Shown here: piece by piece, positions 17,082 to 26,307 of the stretch | Layout: each line of letters starts with the position of its first letter | Numbering within the stretch: position 1 is the stretch's first letter | NCBI RefSeq assembly: GCF_018131075.1 | Contig: NZ_JAFCLS010000013.1 | Coordinates: 62,001 to 126,000 of the forward strand | Reading direction: 5' to 3' | DNA: 64,000 nt | DNA from: Bradyrhizobium sp. JYMT SZCCT0428 | GTDB lineage: Bacteria > Pseudomonadota > Alphaproteobacteria > Rhizobiales > Xanthobacteraceae | Notes under the pieces: generated by a model | The model's input: the letters and a program-made list of their open reading frames with translations, nothing else | Database searches by the model: none | What the model was told of the DNA's origin: nothing | Position numbers and translations under genes: made by a program

Positions 17082-17999
17082 ATGCCGGGCGTGCTCAGGG
17101 CCCAGAAGCTCAGCTGGATCGGCGCCAGCGCAGCCTCGCAGCAGGATTTCATAGGCATCAGCCTCGATTTCTTCAGCAAGCGCGTTGCCGAACTGAGCAA
17201 GGGCCAGATCGAAATCACCGGCCACCATGGCGGCGCGCTCGGCGGCGAACGCGAGCATGTCGAGGCCGTCCTCCAGGGCGCGATCCAGATCGCAACGCCG
17301 GGCCAGGGCGTGGTCGCCGGCTGGTACCGCCCGGCAGAGGTCTGGACCCATCCCTATTTGTTCAAGGACGTCGCCCACAAGGATCGCGTCTGGGACACGA
17401 TGCGCGCTGAATACCAGGATGATATCGCCAAGACATCCAAGCTGCGGCCGCTCGGCGCCATCCCGCGCATGCCGCGCATGCTCTCCTGCAACCGGGTGGT
17501 GAAAGTGCCCGCCGACATGAAGGGGCTCAAAATCCGCGTGCCGGAAACCGCGCTCTGGCGCCGCACCTTCGAACTGTTCGGCGCCTCGCCTACCCCGCTT
17601 CCCTTCCCCGAGGTCTTCCAGGCCCTGAAGTCGAGCGTGATCGACGGCCAGGAAAACCCGATGGGCCTGACCTACAATTCCGGCATCTTCGACGCCAACA
17701 CCCATCTGTCGTTGACCGAGCACATGATGCAGGACAACTGCGTCCTCATGAGCGAACAGGCCTACCAGAAACTGAGCCCGGAGCTGCGCCAGGCCGTCGA
17801 TCAGGCCGCGCGCGACATGGAAGCCGAGATGCGGCCGAAGGTGATCGCCGACGACGTCCGCGTCCTGGAACTGATCAAGGCCAAGAAGATCGTGATCTCC
17901 GAGGTCGACAAGGCGGCCTTCACCGCGACGGTGAAGAGCCTGACGACCGAGTTTCCGGCCGGCAAGAAATGGGCCGACCGCATCGGCCAGATCGCCTGA
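17082..17999 (+). CDS. TRAP transporter solute-binding protein DctP, signal peptide frameshifted
   Basis: DctP-family periplasmic binding protein, 305 residues from the first in-frame ATG. The mature part is intact: SWIGASAASQQDFIG near the start, RVPETALWRRTFELFGASPTPLPFPEV and the DGQENP loop that positions the ligand-binding Arg. The ribosome site AGGAGG lies before the ATG at 17033, which is one base out of frame; that start reads MTTKGRSCLSRRG and then leaves the family. Joining the frames near 17065 would restore a Ser-Arg-Arg type signal peptide running into ALISMPGVLRAQ. Starting at 17082 leaves almost no signal peptide and no ribosome site. Either a real lesion or a one-base sequence error. 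Confidence 0.78.
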   Translation: MPGVLRAQKLSWIGASAASQQDFIGISLDFFSKRVAELSKGQIEITGHHGGALGGEREHVEAVLQGAIQIATPGQGVVAGWYRPAEVWTHPYLFKDVAHKDRVWDTMRAEYQDDIAKTSKLRPLGAIPRMPRMLSCNRVVKVPADMKGLKIRVPETALWRRTFELFGASPTPLPFPEVFQALKSSVIDGQENPMGLTYNSGIFDANTHLSLTEHMMQDNCVLMSEQAYQKLSPELRQAVDQAARDMEAEMRPKVIADDVRVLELIKAKKIVISEVDKAAFTATVKSLTTEFPAGKKWADRIGQIA

Positions 18000-18027
18000 C
18001 GCGCTCAGACTTGCTGCGGATGCGCGT

Positions 18028-18050
18028 CGCTTCGGTCCACGGCCGAAGCG
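18028..18050 (+). terminator. Hairpin between dctP and dctQ
   Basis: CGCTTCGG pairs with CCGAAGCG around a 7-nt loop, 28 bp after the dctP stop. No U tract follows. Such hairpins commonly protect the abundant binding-protein message or partly terminate before the permease genes. Confidence 0.45.
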
Positions 18051-18103
18051 GCGCTTAACGGCGTACCAGAAGGCAATTCTTGTTTGACAGCAGAGCATCC
18101 CGC

Positions 18104-18604
18104 ATGAAGGCGCTCATCGGCAGGCTATCGGACGTCATCACCGAGATCGCCAAGTTCGCGCTCGGGCTCTGCGTCGCGGCGATCGTGCTGATCACACTCG
18201 CCGCCGTGTGGTGGCGCTATGTCATCAACGCACCGATTGCCTGGATCGAGCAGGTCTCCAACATCCTGTTCATCTGGATCACTTTCATAGGCGCGGCGGT
18301 GCTCTACCGGCAAAAGCTGCATATCGGCGTCGACATGTTCATCGGCATGCTCAAGGGACGCGCCCAGCAGGTGATGTTCTGGGTGATCGAACTCGCCAAC
18401 CTGACCTTCATCATTGTGCTGTTCATCTACAGCCTGAAGCTCTCGATCGACGTCCTGCCCAACACCTATGGCGCGCTCGATATCACCCCGGCCTTCTTCT
18501 ATTTCTCGGCGCCGGTCTCCTGCGCGATGATGATGCTCTACTTCATCGAGAAGATCGTCGATCCCTCCAAGCGTCAGCCTGACGGCTTCGCGGGGGATTT
18601 CTGA
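18104..18604 (+). CDS. TRAP transporter small permease (DctQ)
   Basis: Four-helix inner-membrane subunit of 166 residues that links the binding protein to DctM. Hydrophobic segments lie near 14-36, 48-66, 86-108 and 128-148, and WWRYVINAPIAWIEQVSNILFIW is the DctQ hallmark. A TTG at 18080 (with AGAAGG upstream) could add eight residues; I prefer the ATG at 18104. The DctM gene starts one base after its stop, so translation is coupled. Confidence 0.84.
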   Translation: MKALIGRLSDVITEIAKFALGLCVAAIVLITLAAVWWRYVINAPIAWIEQVSNILFIWITFIGAAVLYRQKLHIGVDMFIGMLKGRAQQVMFWVIELANLTFIIVLFIYSLKLSIDVLPNTYGALDITPAFFYFSAPVSCAMMMLYFIEKIVDPSKRQPDGFAGDF

Positions 18605-18605
18605 G

Positions 18606-19898
18606 ATGAGCACCGTTCTGATCGGCGGCTTCTTCCTGCTGCTCGCATTGTCGGTGCCGATTGCCTTCGCGATGGGGCTCGCCACCATCGGCGCGATCCT
18701 GGCCCATGGCTCGCTGCCGATGTCGATCCTGGCGCAGCGCACGCTGGTCGGCGCCGATTCCTACGCGCTGCTCGCGATCCCCTTCTTCATCCTGGCCGGA
18801 AACCTGATGAATGGCGGCGGCATCACCCACCAGATCATCAACCTCGCCGACGCCATGGTCGGCCGGTTCCGCGGCGGTCTGGCGCTGACCTCGGTGACGG
18901 CGGCGATGATCTTCTCCGGCCTGTCGGGGTCGGCGGCTGCCGATGCCTCGGCGCTCGGCAAGGTGCTGATCCCGGCGATGAAGAAGCAGGGCTATGGCGG
19001 CGGCTTCGCTGCGGCGCTGATGGCGGCAGCCTGCGTCAACGGGCCGATCATCCCGCCCTCGATTCCGTTGGTCATCTACGGACTGTCCGCAGGAAAAGGC
19101 GTCTCGATCATCGCGCTGTTTCTCGGCGGCATCGTGCCGGGCATCCTGCTTGCGCTGTCGCTGATGGTCGCGGCCTACTGGATTTCGGTGAAGCGCAACT
19201 ACCCCGTCTCGGAAGCCGTACCGATCCGGCAGATTCCGCGGCTGTTCCTGCCGGCAAGCTGGGCGCTGATGATGCCGGTGATCATCCTGATCGGCGTCAC
19301 CGGCGGCATCGTCACGGTCACCGAGAGCGCCACCATCGCCGTGGTCTACGCCGCCTTCATCGGCTTCTTCGTCTACCGGGAGCTCAGCCTCAGGACGATC
19401 TGGCCGATTCTGATCCAGACCGCCCTCGACACCGCGCTGGTAATGTTCATCATCGCGCTGTCATCGGGTTTCGGCTGGCTGCTCGCGGTTTCCGGCACGC
19501 CGCGCGCACTCGCGGTCTGGATCGGCTCCCTCTCCTCGGACCCGACGATCATCCTGATGATGATCAACGTCTTCCTGCTCATCATCGGCATCTTCATGGA
19601 GCCGCTGCCGGCGATGTTCATCCTGATCCCGGTGCTGGTGCCGGTGGTCCAGGCCGTCGGCATCGACCTCGTCCATTTCGGGCTGGTGATGGTGTTCAAC
19701 CTCTGCCTCGGGCTGATCACGCCACCGGTCGGCATCCTGCTCTACATCTGCGCCAACTTCGCCGGCGTGAAGCTGGAGGAAGAGAGCCGTGAACTCGGCC
19801 CCTTCCTGGGCGCCGGGCTCGCGGTACTGATCATCATCTCGCTGTTTCCCGCGACGGTATTGTGGCTGCCGAAACTGCTTGTGGGCTACGGCCAGTAG
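18606..19898 (+). CDS. TRAP transporter large permease (DctM)
   Basis: Main transport subunit, 430 residues with about 12 membrane helices, using a sodium or proton gradient. Family marks include the AIPFFILAGNLMNGGGITHQII loop, IFSGLSGSAAADASALG and the NGPIIPPSIPLVIYG stretch that contributes to the ion and substrate site, plus GLITPPVGILLYI in the second half. It is complete and of normal length. With DctP and DctQ it would import a small carboxylic acid, probably the substrate of the oxidoreductase encoded upstream. Confidence 0.9.
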   Translation: MSTVLIGGFFLLLALSVPIAFAMGLATIGAILAHGSLPMSILAQRTLVGADSYALLAIPFFILAGNLMNGGGITHQIINLADAMVGRFRGGLALTSVTAAMIFSGLSGSAAADASALGKVLIPAMKKQGYGGGFAAALMAAACVNGPIIPPSIPLVIYGLSAGKGVSIIALFLGGIVPGILLALSLMVAAYWISVKRNYPVSEAVPIRQIPRLFLPASWALMMPVIILIGVTGGIVTVTESATIAVVYAAFIGFFVYRELSLRTIWPILIQTALDTALVMFIIALSSGFGWLLAVSGTPRALAVWIGSLSSDPTIILMMINVFLLIIGIFMEPLPAMFILIPVLVPVVQAVGIDLVHFGLVMVFNLCLGLITPPVGILLYICANFAGVKLEEESRELGPFLGAGLAVLIIISLFPATVLWLPKLLVGYGQ

Positions 19899-19940
19899 AC
19901 GCAGCGAATCGCTCGCGTTTTCGATGCTGCGCCTCCGCAC

Positions 19941-21095
19941 TCACCGATCCGCCAGTTTGCATCCCGGCTGCGGCGCAATCTGGCCCAGCGCGCGAACCGT
20001 GACGAGTTCGCTCCCTTGTGTCCTGGCGATGAACATGTTCATCGTCACGTAATGGTTCTGGTCGATCGTCACCGTCCCGGTCGGCGATGGAAAGACGAGC
20101 CCCGCCAGCGCGTCGATGATGGCCTCCTTGTCGACCTTGCCGGCCTTCTCGATCGCCGCCTTGAGCGCGATCAGCGTATTGTAATGCGTCATGACGTAGT
20201 TCGACACCAGCACGTCAGCGCCGCCCCGCGCGCGGACCTTCGCAACGAACGCCGTCATGGCGGGATCGTCGCTGGTCGCAACCGAAGGCACCGCCGTGTA
20301 CATGTCCTGGCCCTTGCCGCGGAAAATGCCGAGATCGATTTCGGACAATCCAAGGAATGCGACCGTCGTCTCCTTGAACAATCCCTTTTCGTCGGCCTGT
20401 CGGATGAAATCGATACCGTCGCCTTTCAGCGCGAACAGCAGCACCTTCGGCTTGGCCGCCGCCACCTGCGCGATCAGCGGGGTGAAATCCGTCTCGGTGC
20501 CCAGAGTATATTGCGTGCCGACGACCTTTCCGCCGAGCTTCTCAATCAGCGGCTTTGCAATATCGAACATCTGGTGCGGCCAAACCCGGTCGGCGCCCAA
20601 GAGGAAATAGGTATTGCCGAAAGTCTGATTCATGTAGGGCAGTAATTGGCCCATGTCCTGGTTGGGCACCGTCGAGAACGAGAAAACATAGCGGCTGCAT
20701 TTGCCGCCCTCATAATTGGTGGCGTAGAGCAGCGGAGTTTTCGAGCTCTCGGCTATTGGCACGACCGCATTCAGGTTCGCTGAGGTGATCGGGCCGACTA
20801 CCGCGACAACGCCATCGGCGATCAACTTGCGCATCGCGTCCTCGGCGGAGGGCGGCCTCGTCTTGTCGTCGGCGTAAATCACTTCAATCGGTCTGCCGAG
20901 GATGCCGCCCGCCGCGTTGATTTCCTTGGCTGCGAGGTCGAGCCCAAGCTTGGCCTGCTGGCCGTAAAGCTCAACGCCGCCGGAAAACGGCAGCACCGCG
21001 CCGACACGGATCGGCTCGGCGGCACGGGTGCTGCTGAGGCCTACGCCACAGACCAGCAGCGCGAGCGCCATGCGTTTGATCGACCACAATGCCAT
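19941..21095 (-). CDS. Branched-chain amino acid/amide ABC-type solute-binding protein
   Basis: Periplasmic binding protein of 384 residues with a signal peptide (SIKRMALALLVCGVGLSSTRAA) and the type I periplasmic-binding fold: VGAVLPFSGGVELYGQQAKLGLDLAAKEINAAGG, then VVAVVGPITS and LGLSEIDLG. It resembles the AmiC/UrtA/LivK-like group that serves amides, urea or amino acids. No permease or ATPase gene of that ABC class is nearby, so it either borrows a distant transporter or senses. It lies 72 bp after the KdgD gene on the same strand. An upstream ATG at 21110 is possible. Confidence 0.82.
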   Translation of the reverse strand: MALWSIKRMALALLVCGVGLSSTRAAEPIRVGAVLPFSGGVELYGQQAKLGLDLAAKEINAAGGILGRPIEVIYADDKTRPPSAEDAMRKLIADGVVAVVGPITSANLNAVVPIAESSKTPLLYATNYEGGKCSRYVFSFSTVPNQDMGQLLPYMNQTFGNTYFLLGADRVWPHQMFDIAKPLIEKLGGKVVGTQYTLGTETDFTPLIAQVAAAKPKVLLFALKGDGIDFIRQADEKGLFKETTVAFLGLSEIDLGIFRGKGQDMYTAVPSVATSDDPAMTAFVAKVRARGGADVLVSNYVMTHYNTLIALKAAIEKAGKVDKEAIIDALAGLVFPSPTGTVTIDQNHYVTMNMFIARTQGSELVTVRALGQIAPQPGCKLADR

Positions 21096-21167
21096 GCGCG
21101 CGCTCCACAACGAGAATCGGTTGCGGCGAGCCTACAAGGAATTCGACGGCCAAGCAGCAGTGCGGAC

Positions 21168-22118
21168 TTACGCCGCGGCGAGCGACCGTTTGGTAAATTC
21201 GCTTGCCTTCAAACGGCCAACCAACGCCGACAGTTCCTCGACCTCTGATGCTGTCAGGTCGGTCAGCGGCGAGCGCACCGGGCCGGAATCACGGCCGATC
21301 ACTTTCATCCCGGCCTTGATCATCGAGACCGCATACCCGCGCTTGCGGTTGCGGATCGCAAGCAGCGGCATGATGAAATCGCGCAAGCCCGCCTGGACGG
21401 TTTCGCGGTCGCGCCGCCGCACCGCGGCGTAGAATTTGGTCGAGAACTCCGGCACGAAGTTGAACACGGCGGAAGAATAGGTCGTGACGCCCATTTCCAG
21501 ATAAGGCAGTGCGAAGGTCTCCGCGGTGGGCAATCCGCCGACATAGGTCAGCCGGTCGCCCATGCGCAGATAAATCCGCGTCATCTGTTCGATGTCGCCG
21601 ACGCCGTCCTTGAACCCGACGAGGTTCGGGCAGCGCTCGCACAGTCTTGCGATCGTATCCTCGGTAAGGATGGCGTTGTCGCGGTTGTAGACGATGACGC
21701 CAAGGCTGGTCGCCTTGCACACCGCCTCGACATGATCAGCCAGCCCGGCTTGCTCGGAGAAAACCAGATAGGGCGGCAGCAGCAGGATGCCGTCGGCGCC
21801 GGCACACTCGACGGCGGCCGCAAGTTCGGTCGCCATCGCTGTGCCGTAACCGACGCCGGCGAGGACCGGCACGCGGCCGGCGGTCTCTTGCACCGCGGTT
21901 GTAACGACGTCGACGACTTCCGCCGGCGTCAGCGAGAAGAATTCGCCGGTGCCGCCGGCTGCGAACAGCCCGGCCACCTCATAGCTGCACAGCCAGTCGA
22001 GATTGGAGCGATAGCGCGCGGCGTCGAATTTGTTGGCGGCGTCGAACGGCGTGACGGGAAACGACAGCAGCCCGTTGCCGATCGTCAGTGCCATTTCCTT
22101 CGGGGTCATTCTGCTCAT
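21168..22118 (-). CDS. kdgD: 5-dehydro-4-deoxyglucarate dehydratase
   Basis: Class I aldolase-fold enzyme of 316 residues that converts 5-dehydro-4-deoxy-D-glucarate to 2-oxoglutarate semialdehyde, water and CO2, in the glucarate/galactarate pathway. The Schiff-base Lys is K170 in [10 protein letters not shown], the catalytic Tyr Y144 in VIVYNRDNA, and GGTGEFFSL (55-63) is the substrate loop. The wording across the whole length closely follows the known KdgD family. It sits between a LysR regulator and a solute-binding protein on the same strand, suggesting a sugar-acid catabolic unit. Confidence 0.86.
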   Translation of the reverse strand: MSRMTPKEMALTIGNGLLSFPVTPFDAANKFDAARYRSNLDWLCSYEVAGLFAAGGTGEFFSLTPAEVVDVVTTAVQETAGRVPVLAGVGYGTAMATELAAAVECAGADGILLLPPYLVFSEQAGLADHVEAVCKATSLGVIVYNRDNAILTEDTIARLCERCPNLVGFKDGVGDIEQMTRIYLRMGDRLTYVGGLPTAETFALPYLEMGVTTYSSAVFNFVPEFSTKFYAAVRRRDRETVQAGLRDFIMPLLAIRNRKRGYAVSMIKAGMKVIGRDSGPVRSPLTDLTASEVEELSALVGRLKASEFTKRSLAAA

Positions 22119-22213
22119 CGCTGCGGTCCTTGCTGTGAAGAACTCAGGAGTAGACCGGGACTGATGCCGCCGCAGACCAATTGCTGGATCGAATGATCCA
22201 TTGATTGGATGGC

Positions 22214-23104
22214 TCAGGCCCCGGCCAGATCGCGGGCGATCGCCGCGATCACCGGCAACAGCGGATTGTCATTGTCGTCCCGCCAGACGAAGTAGAGTTC
22301 GGCCGCCCGATGCTGGTCGTCCGCCAGCGGCCGCAGCGCGACGCCCCTGAACTGCAGTTTCTCGGCCGCTTCCGGCACGAGGGCGACGCCGACGCCGGCT
22401 TGCACGATGGCCAGGATCGAATGGATCTGCGCGAGGTGCTGGACATAGACCGGCGCCAATGCGGCGCGCGAGAACAGCTCCACCAGCAGATCATGGAAGT
22501 AACGGGCCTCATACGGTGCGTAGGTGATGAACGGTTCGGCCGCGAGATCCCTAAGATCGATCGTCGTCGCCCCGGCGAGCTTGTGCCCGGCCGGCACGGC
22601 CGCGATCATCCGTTCGGCCTTGACCCGGAAAAACTGCAGGCCGGTGCGCGGGATCGGCGGCCGCAACAGGCCGATATCGATTTCGCCGGCACCGAGACGC
22701 TTGAGCTGGTCGCCGCTGACCATTTCCTTGAGGATCAGCTCGACGTCAGGCAATTGCTGGCGGCAGGCCGCGACCAGCTCCGGGACATAACTATAGGAAG
22801 ATGCGGCGGTGAAGCCGATATTGACCGAGCCGGCCTTGCCTTCCGCCACGCGCCGCGCCAGCAGCGCCGCGCTTTCGGTCAGCTTCAGGATCAGCCGCGC
22901 CTCAGTCAGGAAGCTTTGTCCGGCCGGTGTCAGGCGGACCAGGCGATTGCCGCGCTGAAGCAGTTTTACACCCAGGATCCGTTCGAGAATCTGGATCTGC
23001 CGGCTCAGCGGTGGTTGCGTCATGTTCAGCCGGGCAGCAGCGCGGCCAAAATGCAGTTCCTCCGCCACGGCCACGAAGCAGCGCACCTGACTCAGTTCGA
23101 ACAT
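22214..23104 (-). CDS. LysR-family regulator
   Basis: Transcription factor of 296 residues. The HTH is at 1-60 ([40 protein letters not shown]), the CbbR/BenM-like group; the effector domain follows from about 90. The ATG at 23104 has AAGGGAG nearby and the frame upstream of it is not homologous. It diverges from TctC, with a T-N11-A site between, and precedes kdgD on its own strand. It is therefore the probable switch for both the kdgD unit and the tct genes. Confidence 0.87.
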   Translation of the reverse strand: MFELSQVRCFVAVAEELHFGRAAARLNMTQPPLSRQIQILERILGVKLLQRGNRLVRLTPAGQSFLTEARLILKLTESAALLARRVAEGKAGSVNIGFTAASSYSYVPELVAACRQQLPDVELILKEMVSGDQLKRLGAGEIDIGLLRPPIPRTGLQFFRVKAERMIAAVPAGHKLAGATTIDLRDLAAEPFITYAPYEARYFHDLLVELFSRAALAPVYVQHLAQIHSILAIVQAGVGVALVPEAAEKLQFRGVALRPLADDQHRAAELYFVWRDDNDNPLLPVIAAIARDLAGA

Positions 23105-23171
23105 CCCACTCCCTTTATTCTTTGCCGCATACCGGCCCCGCCTCGCTAGCCTAGCGCATGTCCGCAATATG

Positions 23172-23186
23172 ATCCAAAATTGGTAT
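23172..23186. promoter_or_regulatory. LysR-type box in the LysR/tctC divergent region
   Basis: ATCCAAAATTGGTAT contains T-N11-A (23173 to 23185) with CCAA/TTGG half-sites, the classical LTTR recognition pattern. It lies 68 bp from the LysR start and 122 bp from tctC. Confidence 0.5.
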
Positions 23187-23308
23187 CGGACCATCCTCAT
23201 TCTGGTTAGCTATTGGATCGGTCATCGCCTATCGTGCCATCAGCGCGGCCAAAGACCGCGATGCGCGACGCCGCAGGCGCTTGCGCGAATTCGACCGGAG
23301 GAGAAACC

Positions 23309-24292
23309 ATGCTTCCACGTTTCGGGCGCCGCGCCGCCCTCGCCGCCGCCGCCGCCATCCTGTTCAGCCAACTGCCGGGCACAGCTTCCGCCCAAAATTT
23401 CGACCGGCCGGTGCGCATCATCGTGCCGTTCGCGCCCGGCGGAACCTCCGACATCCTGGCGCGGCTGATCAGCCCGAAACTGTCGGCGGCGATCGGCCAG
23501 AGCGTGGTGATCGAGAACAAGCCCGGCGCATCAGGCAATCTCGGCGCCGACACCGTCGCCAAGGCGACGCCTGACGGCACGACCTTGCTGCTGACCGATC
23601 TCGGTTCGCTCACGACGGCGCCCAGCCTGTTTTCGAACCTGACCTATAGTCTCGAAAAGGATCTCGCCCCGGTCACGATGGTGATGTTCGGCCCCTATGT
23701 GCTGGCCGTGCATGAATCGATCCCGGTCAAGACGGCGGCGGAACTGATTGCCTATGCCAAGGCCAATCCCGGCAAACTCGCCGTTGCCAATTCCGGCGTC
23801 GGCGGCGCCAATCACATCACCGCCGTGGTGATGCAGAAGGAACTCGGCATCCAGTTCAAGCACGTGCCCTACAAGGGCGGCGCTGCGGCCACCCGCGCCG
23901 TCGTCGCCGGCGAGAGCGGCGCCCTCATCAATGGCGCCTCAGCCACCCTTCCCTTTGTGAACAACAAGCAGTTGATCGGCCTCGCTGTCACCGGCGAGAA
24001 CCGCGTCCCCTCCGCGCCTGACGTGCCGACGTTCAAGGAAGCCAAGCTGCCCGGCGGCGAGTTCGGCACCTGGCAAGGCATTGTCGTGGCCAGCGGTACG
24101 CCGCCGGCAGTGATTGCACGCCTCAACGCCGAGATCGGCAAGATACTGGAGACACCCGAGATCAAGGCCAAGATTGCCGAACAGGGCGGCGAAGTCCGCG
24201 CCGGCAGCACGGATGCGATGGCGACCTGGCTGAAGGATTCAACGAAGCGCTGGGGCGACATCATTCGAGAAGCCGGCATCAAGGGCGAATGA
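23309..24292 (+). CDS. Tripartite tricarboxylate transporter binding protein (TctC/Bug family)
   Basis: Periplasmic binding protein of 327 residues. Residues 1-28 form a signal peptide with an Arg-Arg pair (FGRRAALAAAAAILF), ending TASA. The mature protein shows the Bug signature RIIVPFAPGGTSDILAR, then VIENKPGASGNLGAD and HVPYKGGAAATRAVVAG. GGAGGAG precedes the ATG at 23309. It binds a carboxylic acid and delivers it to the TctAB permease encoded next. Ligands of this huge family cannot be predicted reliably; the nearby kdgD gene hints at a sugar acid or its breakdown product. Confidence 0.87.
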   Translation: MLPRFGRRAALAAAAAILFSQLPGTASAQNFDRPVRIIVPFAPGGTSDILARLISPKLSAAIGQSVVIENKPGASGNLGADTVAKATPDGTTLLLTDLGSLTTAPSLFSNLTYSLEKDLAPVTMVMFGPYVLAVHESIPVKTAAELIAYAKANPGKLAVANSGVGGANHITAVVMQKELGIQFKHVPYKGGAAATRAVVAGESGALINGASATLPFVNNKQLIGLAVTGENRVPSAPDVPTFKEAKLPGGEFGTWQGIVVASGTPPAVIARLNAEIGKILETPEIKAKIAEQGGEVRAGSTDAMATWLKDSTKRWGDIIREAGIKGE

Positions 24293-24323
24293 GCCGATCG
24301 ACAGGTGTGATGCGAGGCTTGCG

Positions 24324-24782
24324 ATGAACGCCCGCCGAACGGATTGGCAGGACCTGCTCTTCGGCCTGTTCCTGATCGCTGTCGCTGCAATCGCGCTGGC
24401 GGCGACGCGCACCTTGTCGGGCGGCAATGCCGCCGACATGGGGCCGGGCTACATGCCGCGCGCCATCGCCATCATGCTGCTGGGCTTCGGGCTCTGGTTC
24501 AGCGTCCGCGGCATCCGCCGCCCCTTTGTCGGGATCGCGCCGGTCCGGCTGCAGCCCCTGCTCGCGATCACGGCATCGGTAGCCGTATTCGCACTGACAG
24601 CAACGCGCTTCGGCCTTGCGCTGTCGTCCTTTGCTGCCATCCTGATCGCAAGCCTGGCGACACGGGAAGCGCGGCCGATCGAAACCCTGCTGTTCGCGCT
24701 GGGGCTTTCGGCGGCCGCGGTGCTGCTCTTCGTCAAGGCGTTGGCCTTGCCGGTGCCGATCTGGCCTGGAGCATGGTTCTGA
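24324..24782 (+). CDS. Tripartite tricarboxylate transporter small permease (TctB)
   Basis: Inner-membrane subunit of 152 residues with four predicted helices (about 11-30, 46-62, 79-110 and 122-145) and the TctB pattern GPGYMPRAIAIMLLGFGLWF. GCGAGG lies seven bases before the ATG. TctA begins one base after its stop. Essential partner of TctA, of unknown mechanistic role. Confidence 0.85.
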   Translation: MNARRTDWQDLLFGLFLIAVAAIALAATRTLSGGNAADMGPGYMPRAIAIMLLGFGLWFSVRGIRRPFVGIAPVRLQPLLAITASVAVFALTATRFGLALSSFAAILIASLATREARPIETLLFALGLSAAAVLLFVKALALPVPIWPGAWF

Positions 24783-24783
24783 T

Positions 24784-26283
24784 ATGGAGCTTTTCGACAA
24801 CCTGCTGATGGGGCTCTCTACCGCCCTGCAGCTGAACAATTTGCTGTTCTGCCTGATCGGCGTCGTCATCGGCACCGCGATCGGCGTGCTGCCCGGCATC
24901 GGGCCGATCCCGGCGGTCGCGCTGCTGCTGCCCTTCACCTTCGGCCTGTCGCCACCGTCAGCCATGATCATGCTGGCCGGTATCTTTTACGGCGCGCAAT
25001 ATGGCGGCTCGACCACGGCGATCCTCGTCAACGTGCCCGGCGAAACGTCTTCAGTCGTTACCTGCCTCGACGGCCACGAGATGGCCAAACAGGGCAAGGC
25101 CGGGACCGCGCTCGCCATCGCCGCGATCTCATCGTTCTTCGCCGGCACCGTAGCGACTGTTGTCATCGCCGTGCTCAGCTTGCCGCTGGCGGCGCTGGCG
25201 CTGAAGTTCACCGCGGTCGAATATTTCAGCCTGCTCGTCCTCGGCTTGATCGCGGCCGTCGTGCTCGCGCACGGCTCCGTCGCCAAGTCGCTCGCGATGG
25301 TGCTGCTCGGCATCCTGCTCGGCCTCGTCGGCATCGACGTCAATTCAGGCGCGCCGCGGATGACCTTCGGCATCCCCGAGATCTCCGACGGACTCGACTT
25401 CGTGCCGGTCGCGATGGGGTTGTTCGGTCTTGGCGAGATCATCGCCAACCTCGAGCGCCCCGCGACGATGCGCGTCGTCAGCCAGTCGATCCGCAGCCTG
25501 ATCCCGAGCCGGGCCGATCTTCGCGCCGCCTTCCCGGCGATGGTCCGCGGCACACTGCTGGGTTCCGTGCTCGGCGTGTTGCCCGGCGGCGGGGCGGCGC
25601 TGCCGCCGTTTTCTTCGTATGCGCTGGAGAAAAAGCTCGCCCGCGATCCGTCCCGCTTCGGCAAGGGCGCGATCGAGGGCGTCGCGGGGCCCGAGGCCGC
25701 CAACAATGCCGGCGCGCAGACCAGCTTCATCCCGCTATTGACGCTCGGCATCCCCGCCAATGCCCTGATGGCGCTGATGATCGGCGCGCTGATGATGCAG
25801 GGCATCCAGCCCGGCCCGCAGATTATGCGCGAGCAACCGCAACTGGTCTGGGGCGTCATCGCCAGCATGTGGGTCGGCAATTTAATGCTGCTCGTGATCA
25901 ACCTGCCCCTGATCGGCGTGTGGGTCTCGATGCTGAAGATTCCCTATCGCCTGCTGTTCCCGGCAATCGTGCTGTTCTGCTGCATCGGCACCTTCGGCAT
26001 CGCCAACAATCTGTTCAACGTCTGGCTGATGCTCGGCTGCGCTGTCATCGGCTACTTCTTCATCAAGGTCGGCGTCGAGCCCGCGCCGCTGCTGCTGGGA
26101 CTTGTGCTCGGCCCGCAGCTTGAGGAAAATTTCCGGCGCGCGATGCTGCTGGCGGACGGCGATTTCTCGGTCTTCGTGCGCCGTCCGATCAGCGCTACGC
26201 TGCTCGCCCTGGTCGCGATATTGTTCTTGCTGATGGTATTCCCGAAAATCCGGCGCAGCAGGCAGGAGGCGCTGGCGGAATGA
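24784..26283 (+). CDS. Tripartite tricarboxylate transporter large permease (TctA)
   Basis: Ion-coupled permease of 499 residues with about 12 helices. The two conserved repeats read GIGPIPAVALLLPFTFGLSPPSAMIMLAGIFYGAQYGGSTTAILVN near the start and LPGGGAALPPFSSYALEKKL followed by GVAGPEAANNAGAQTSFIPLLTLGIPANA in the second half; both glycine-rich loops are intact. Full family length. It forms the last gene of the tctCBA operon and converges with the YdeI-like gene 24 bp on. Confidence 0.9.
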   Translation: MELFDNLLMGLSTALQLNNLLFCLIGVVIGTAIGVLPGIGPIPAVALLLPFTFGLSPPSAMIMLAGIFYGAQYGGSTTAILVNVPGETSSVVTCLDGHEMAKQGKAGTALAIAAISSFFAGTVATVVIAVLSLPLAALALKFTAVEYFSLLVLGLIAAVVLAHGSVAKSLAMVLLGILLGLVGIDVNSGAPRMTFGIPEISDGLDFVPVAMGLFGLGEIIANLERPATMRVVSQSIRSLIPSRADLRAAFPAMVRGTLLGSVLGVLPGGGAALPPFSSYALEKKLARDPSRFGKGAIEGVAGPEAANNAGAQTSFIPLLTLGIPANALMALMIGALMMQGIQPGPQIMREQPQLVWGVIASMWVGNLMLLVINLPLIGVWVSMLKIPYRLLFPAIVLFCCIGTFGIANNLFNVWLMLGCAVIGYFFIKVGVEPAPLLLGLVLGPQLEENFRRAMLLADGDFSVFVRRPISATLLALVAILFLLMVFPKIRRSRQEALAE

Positions 26284-26307
26284 CCGCAGCACCACTCATT
26301 TCTCGTC

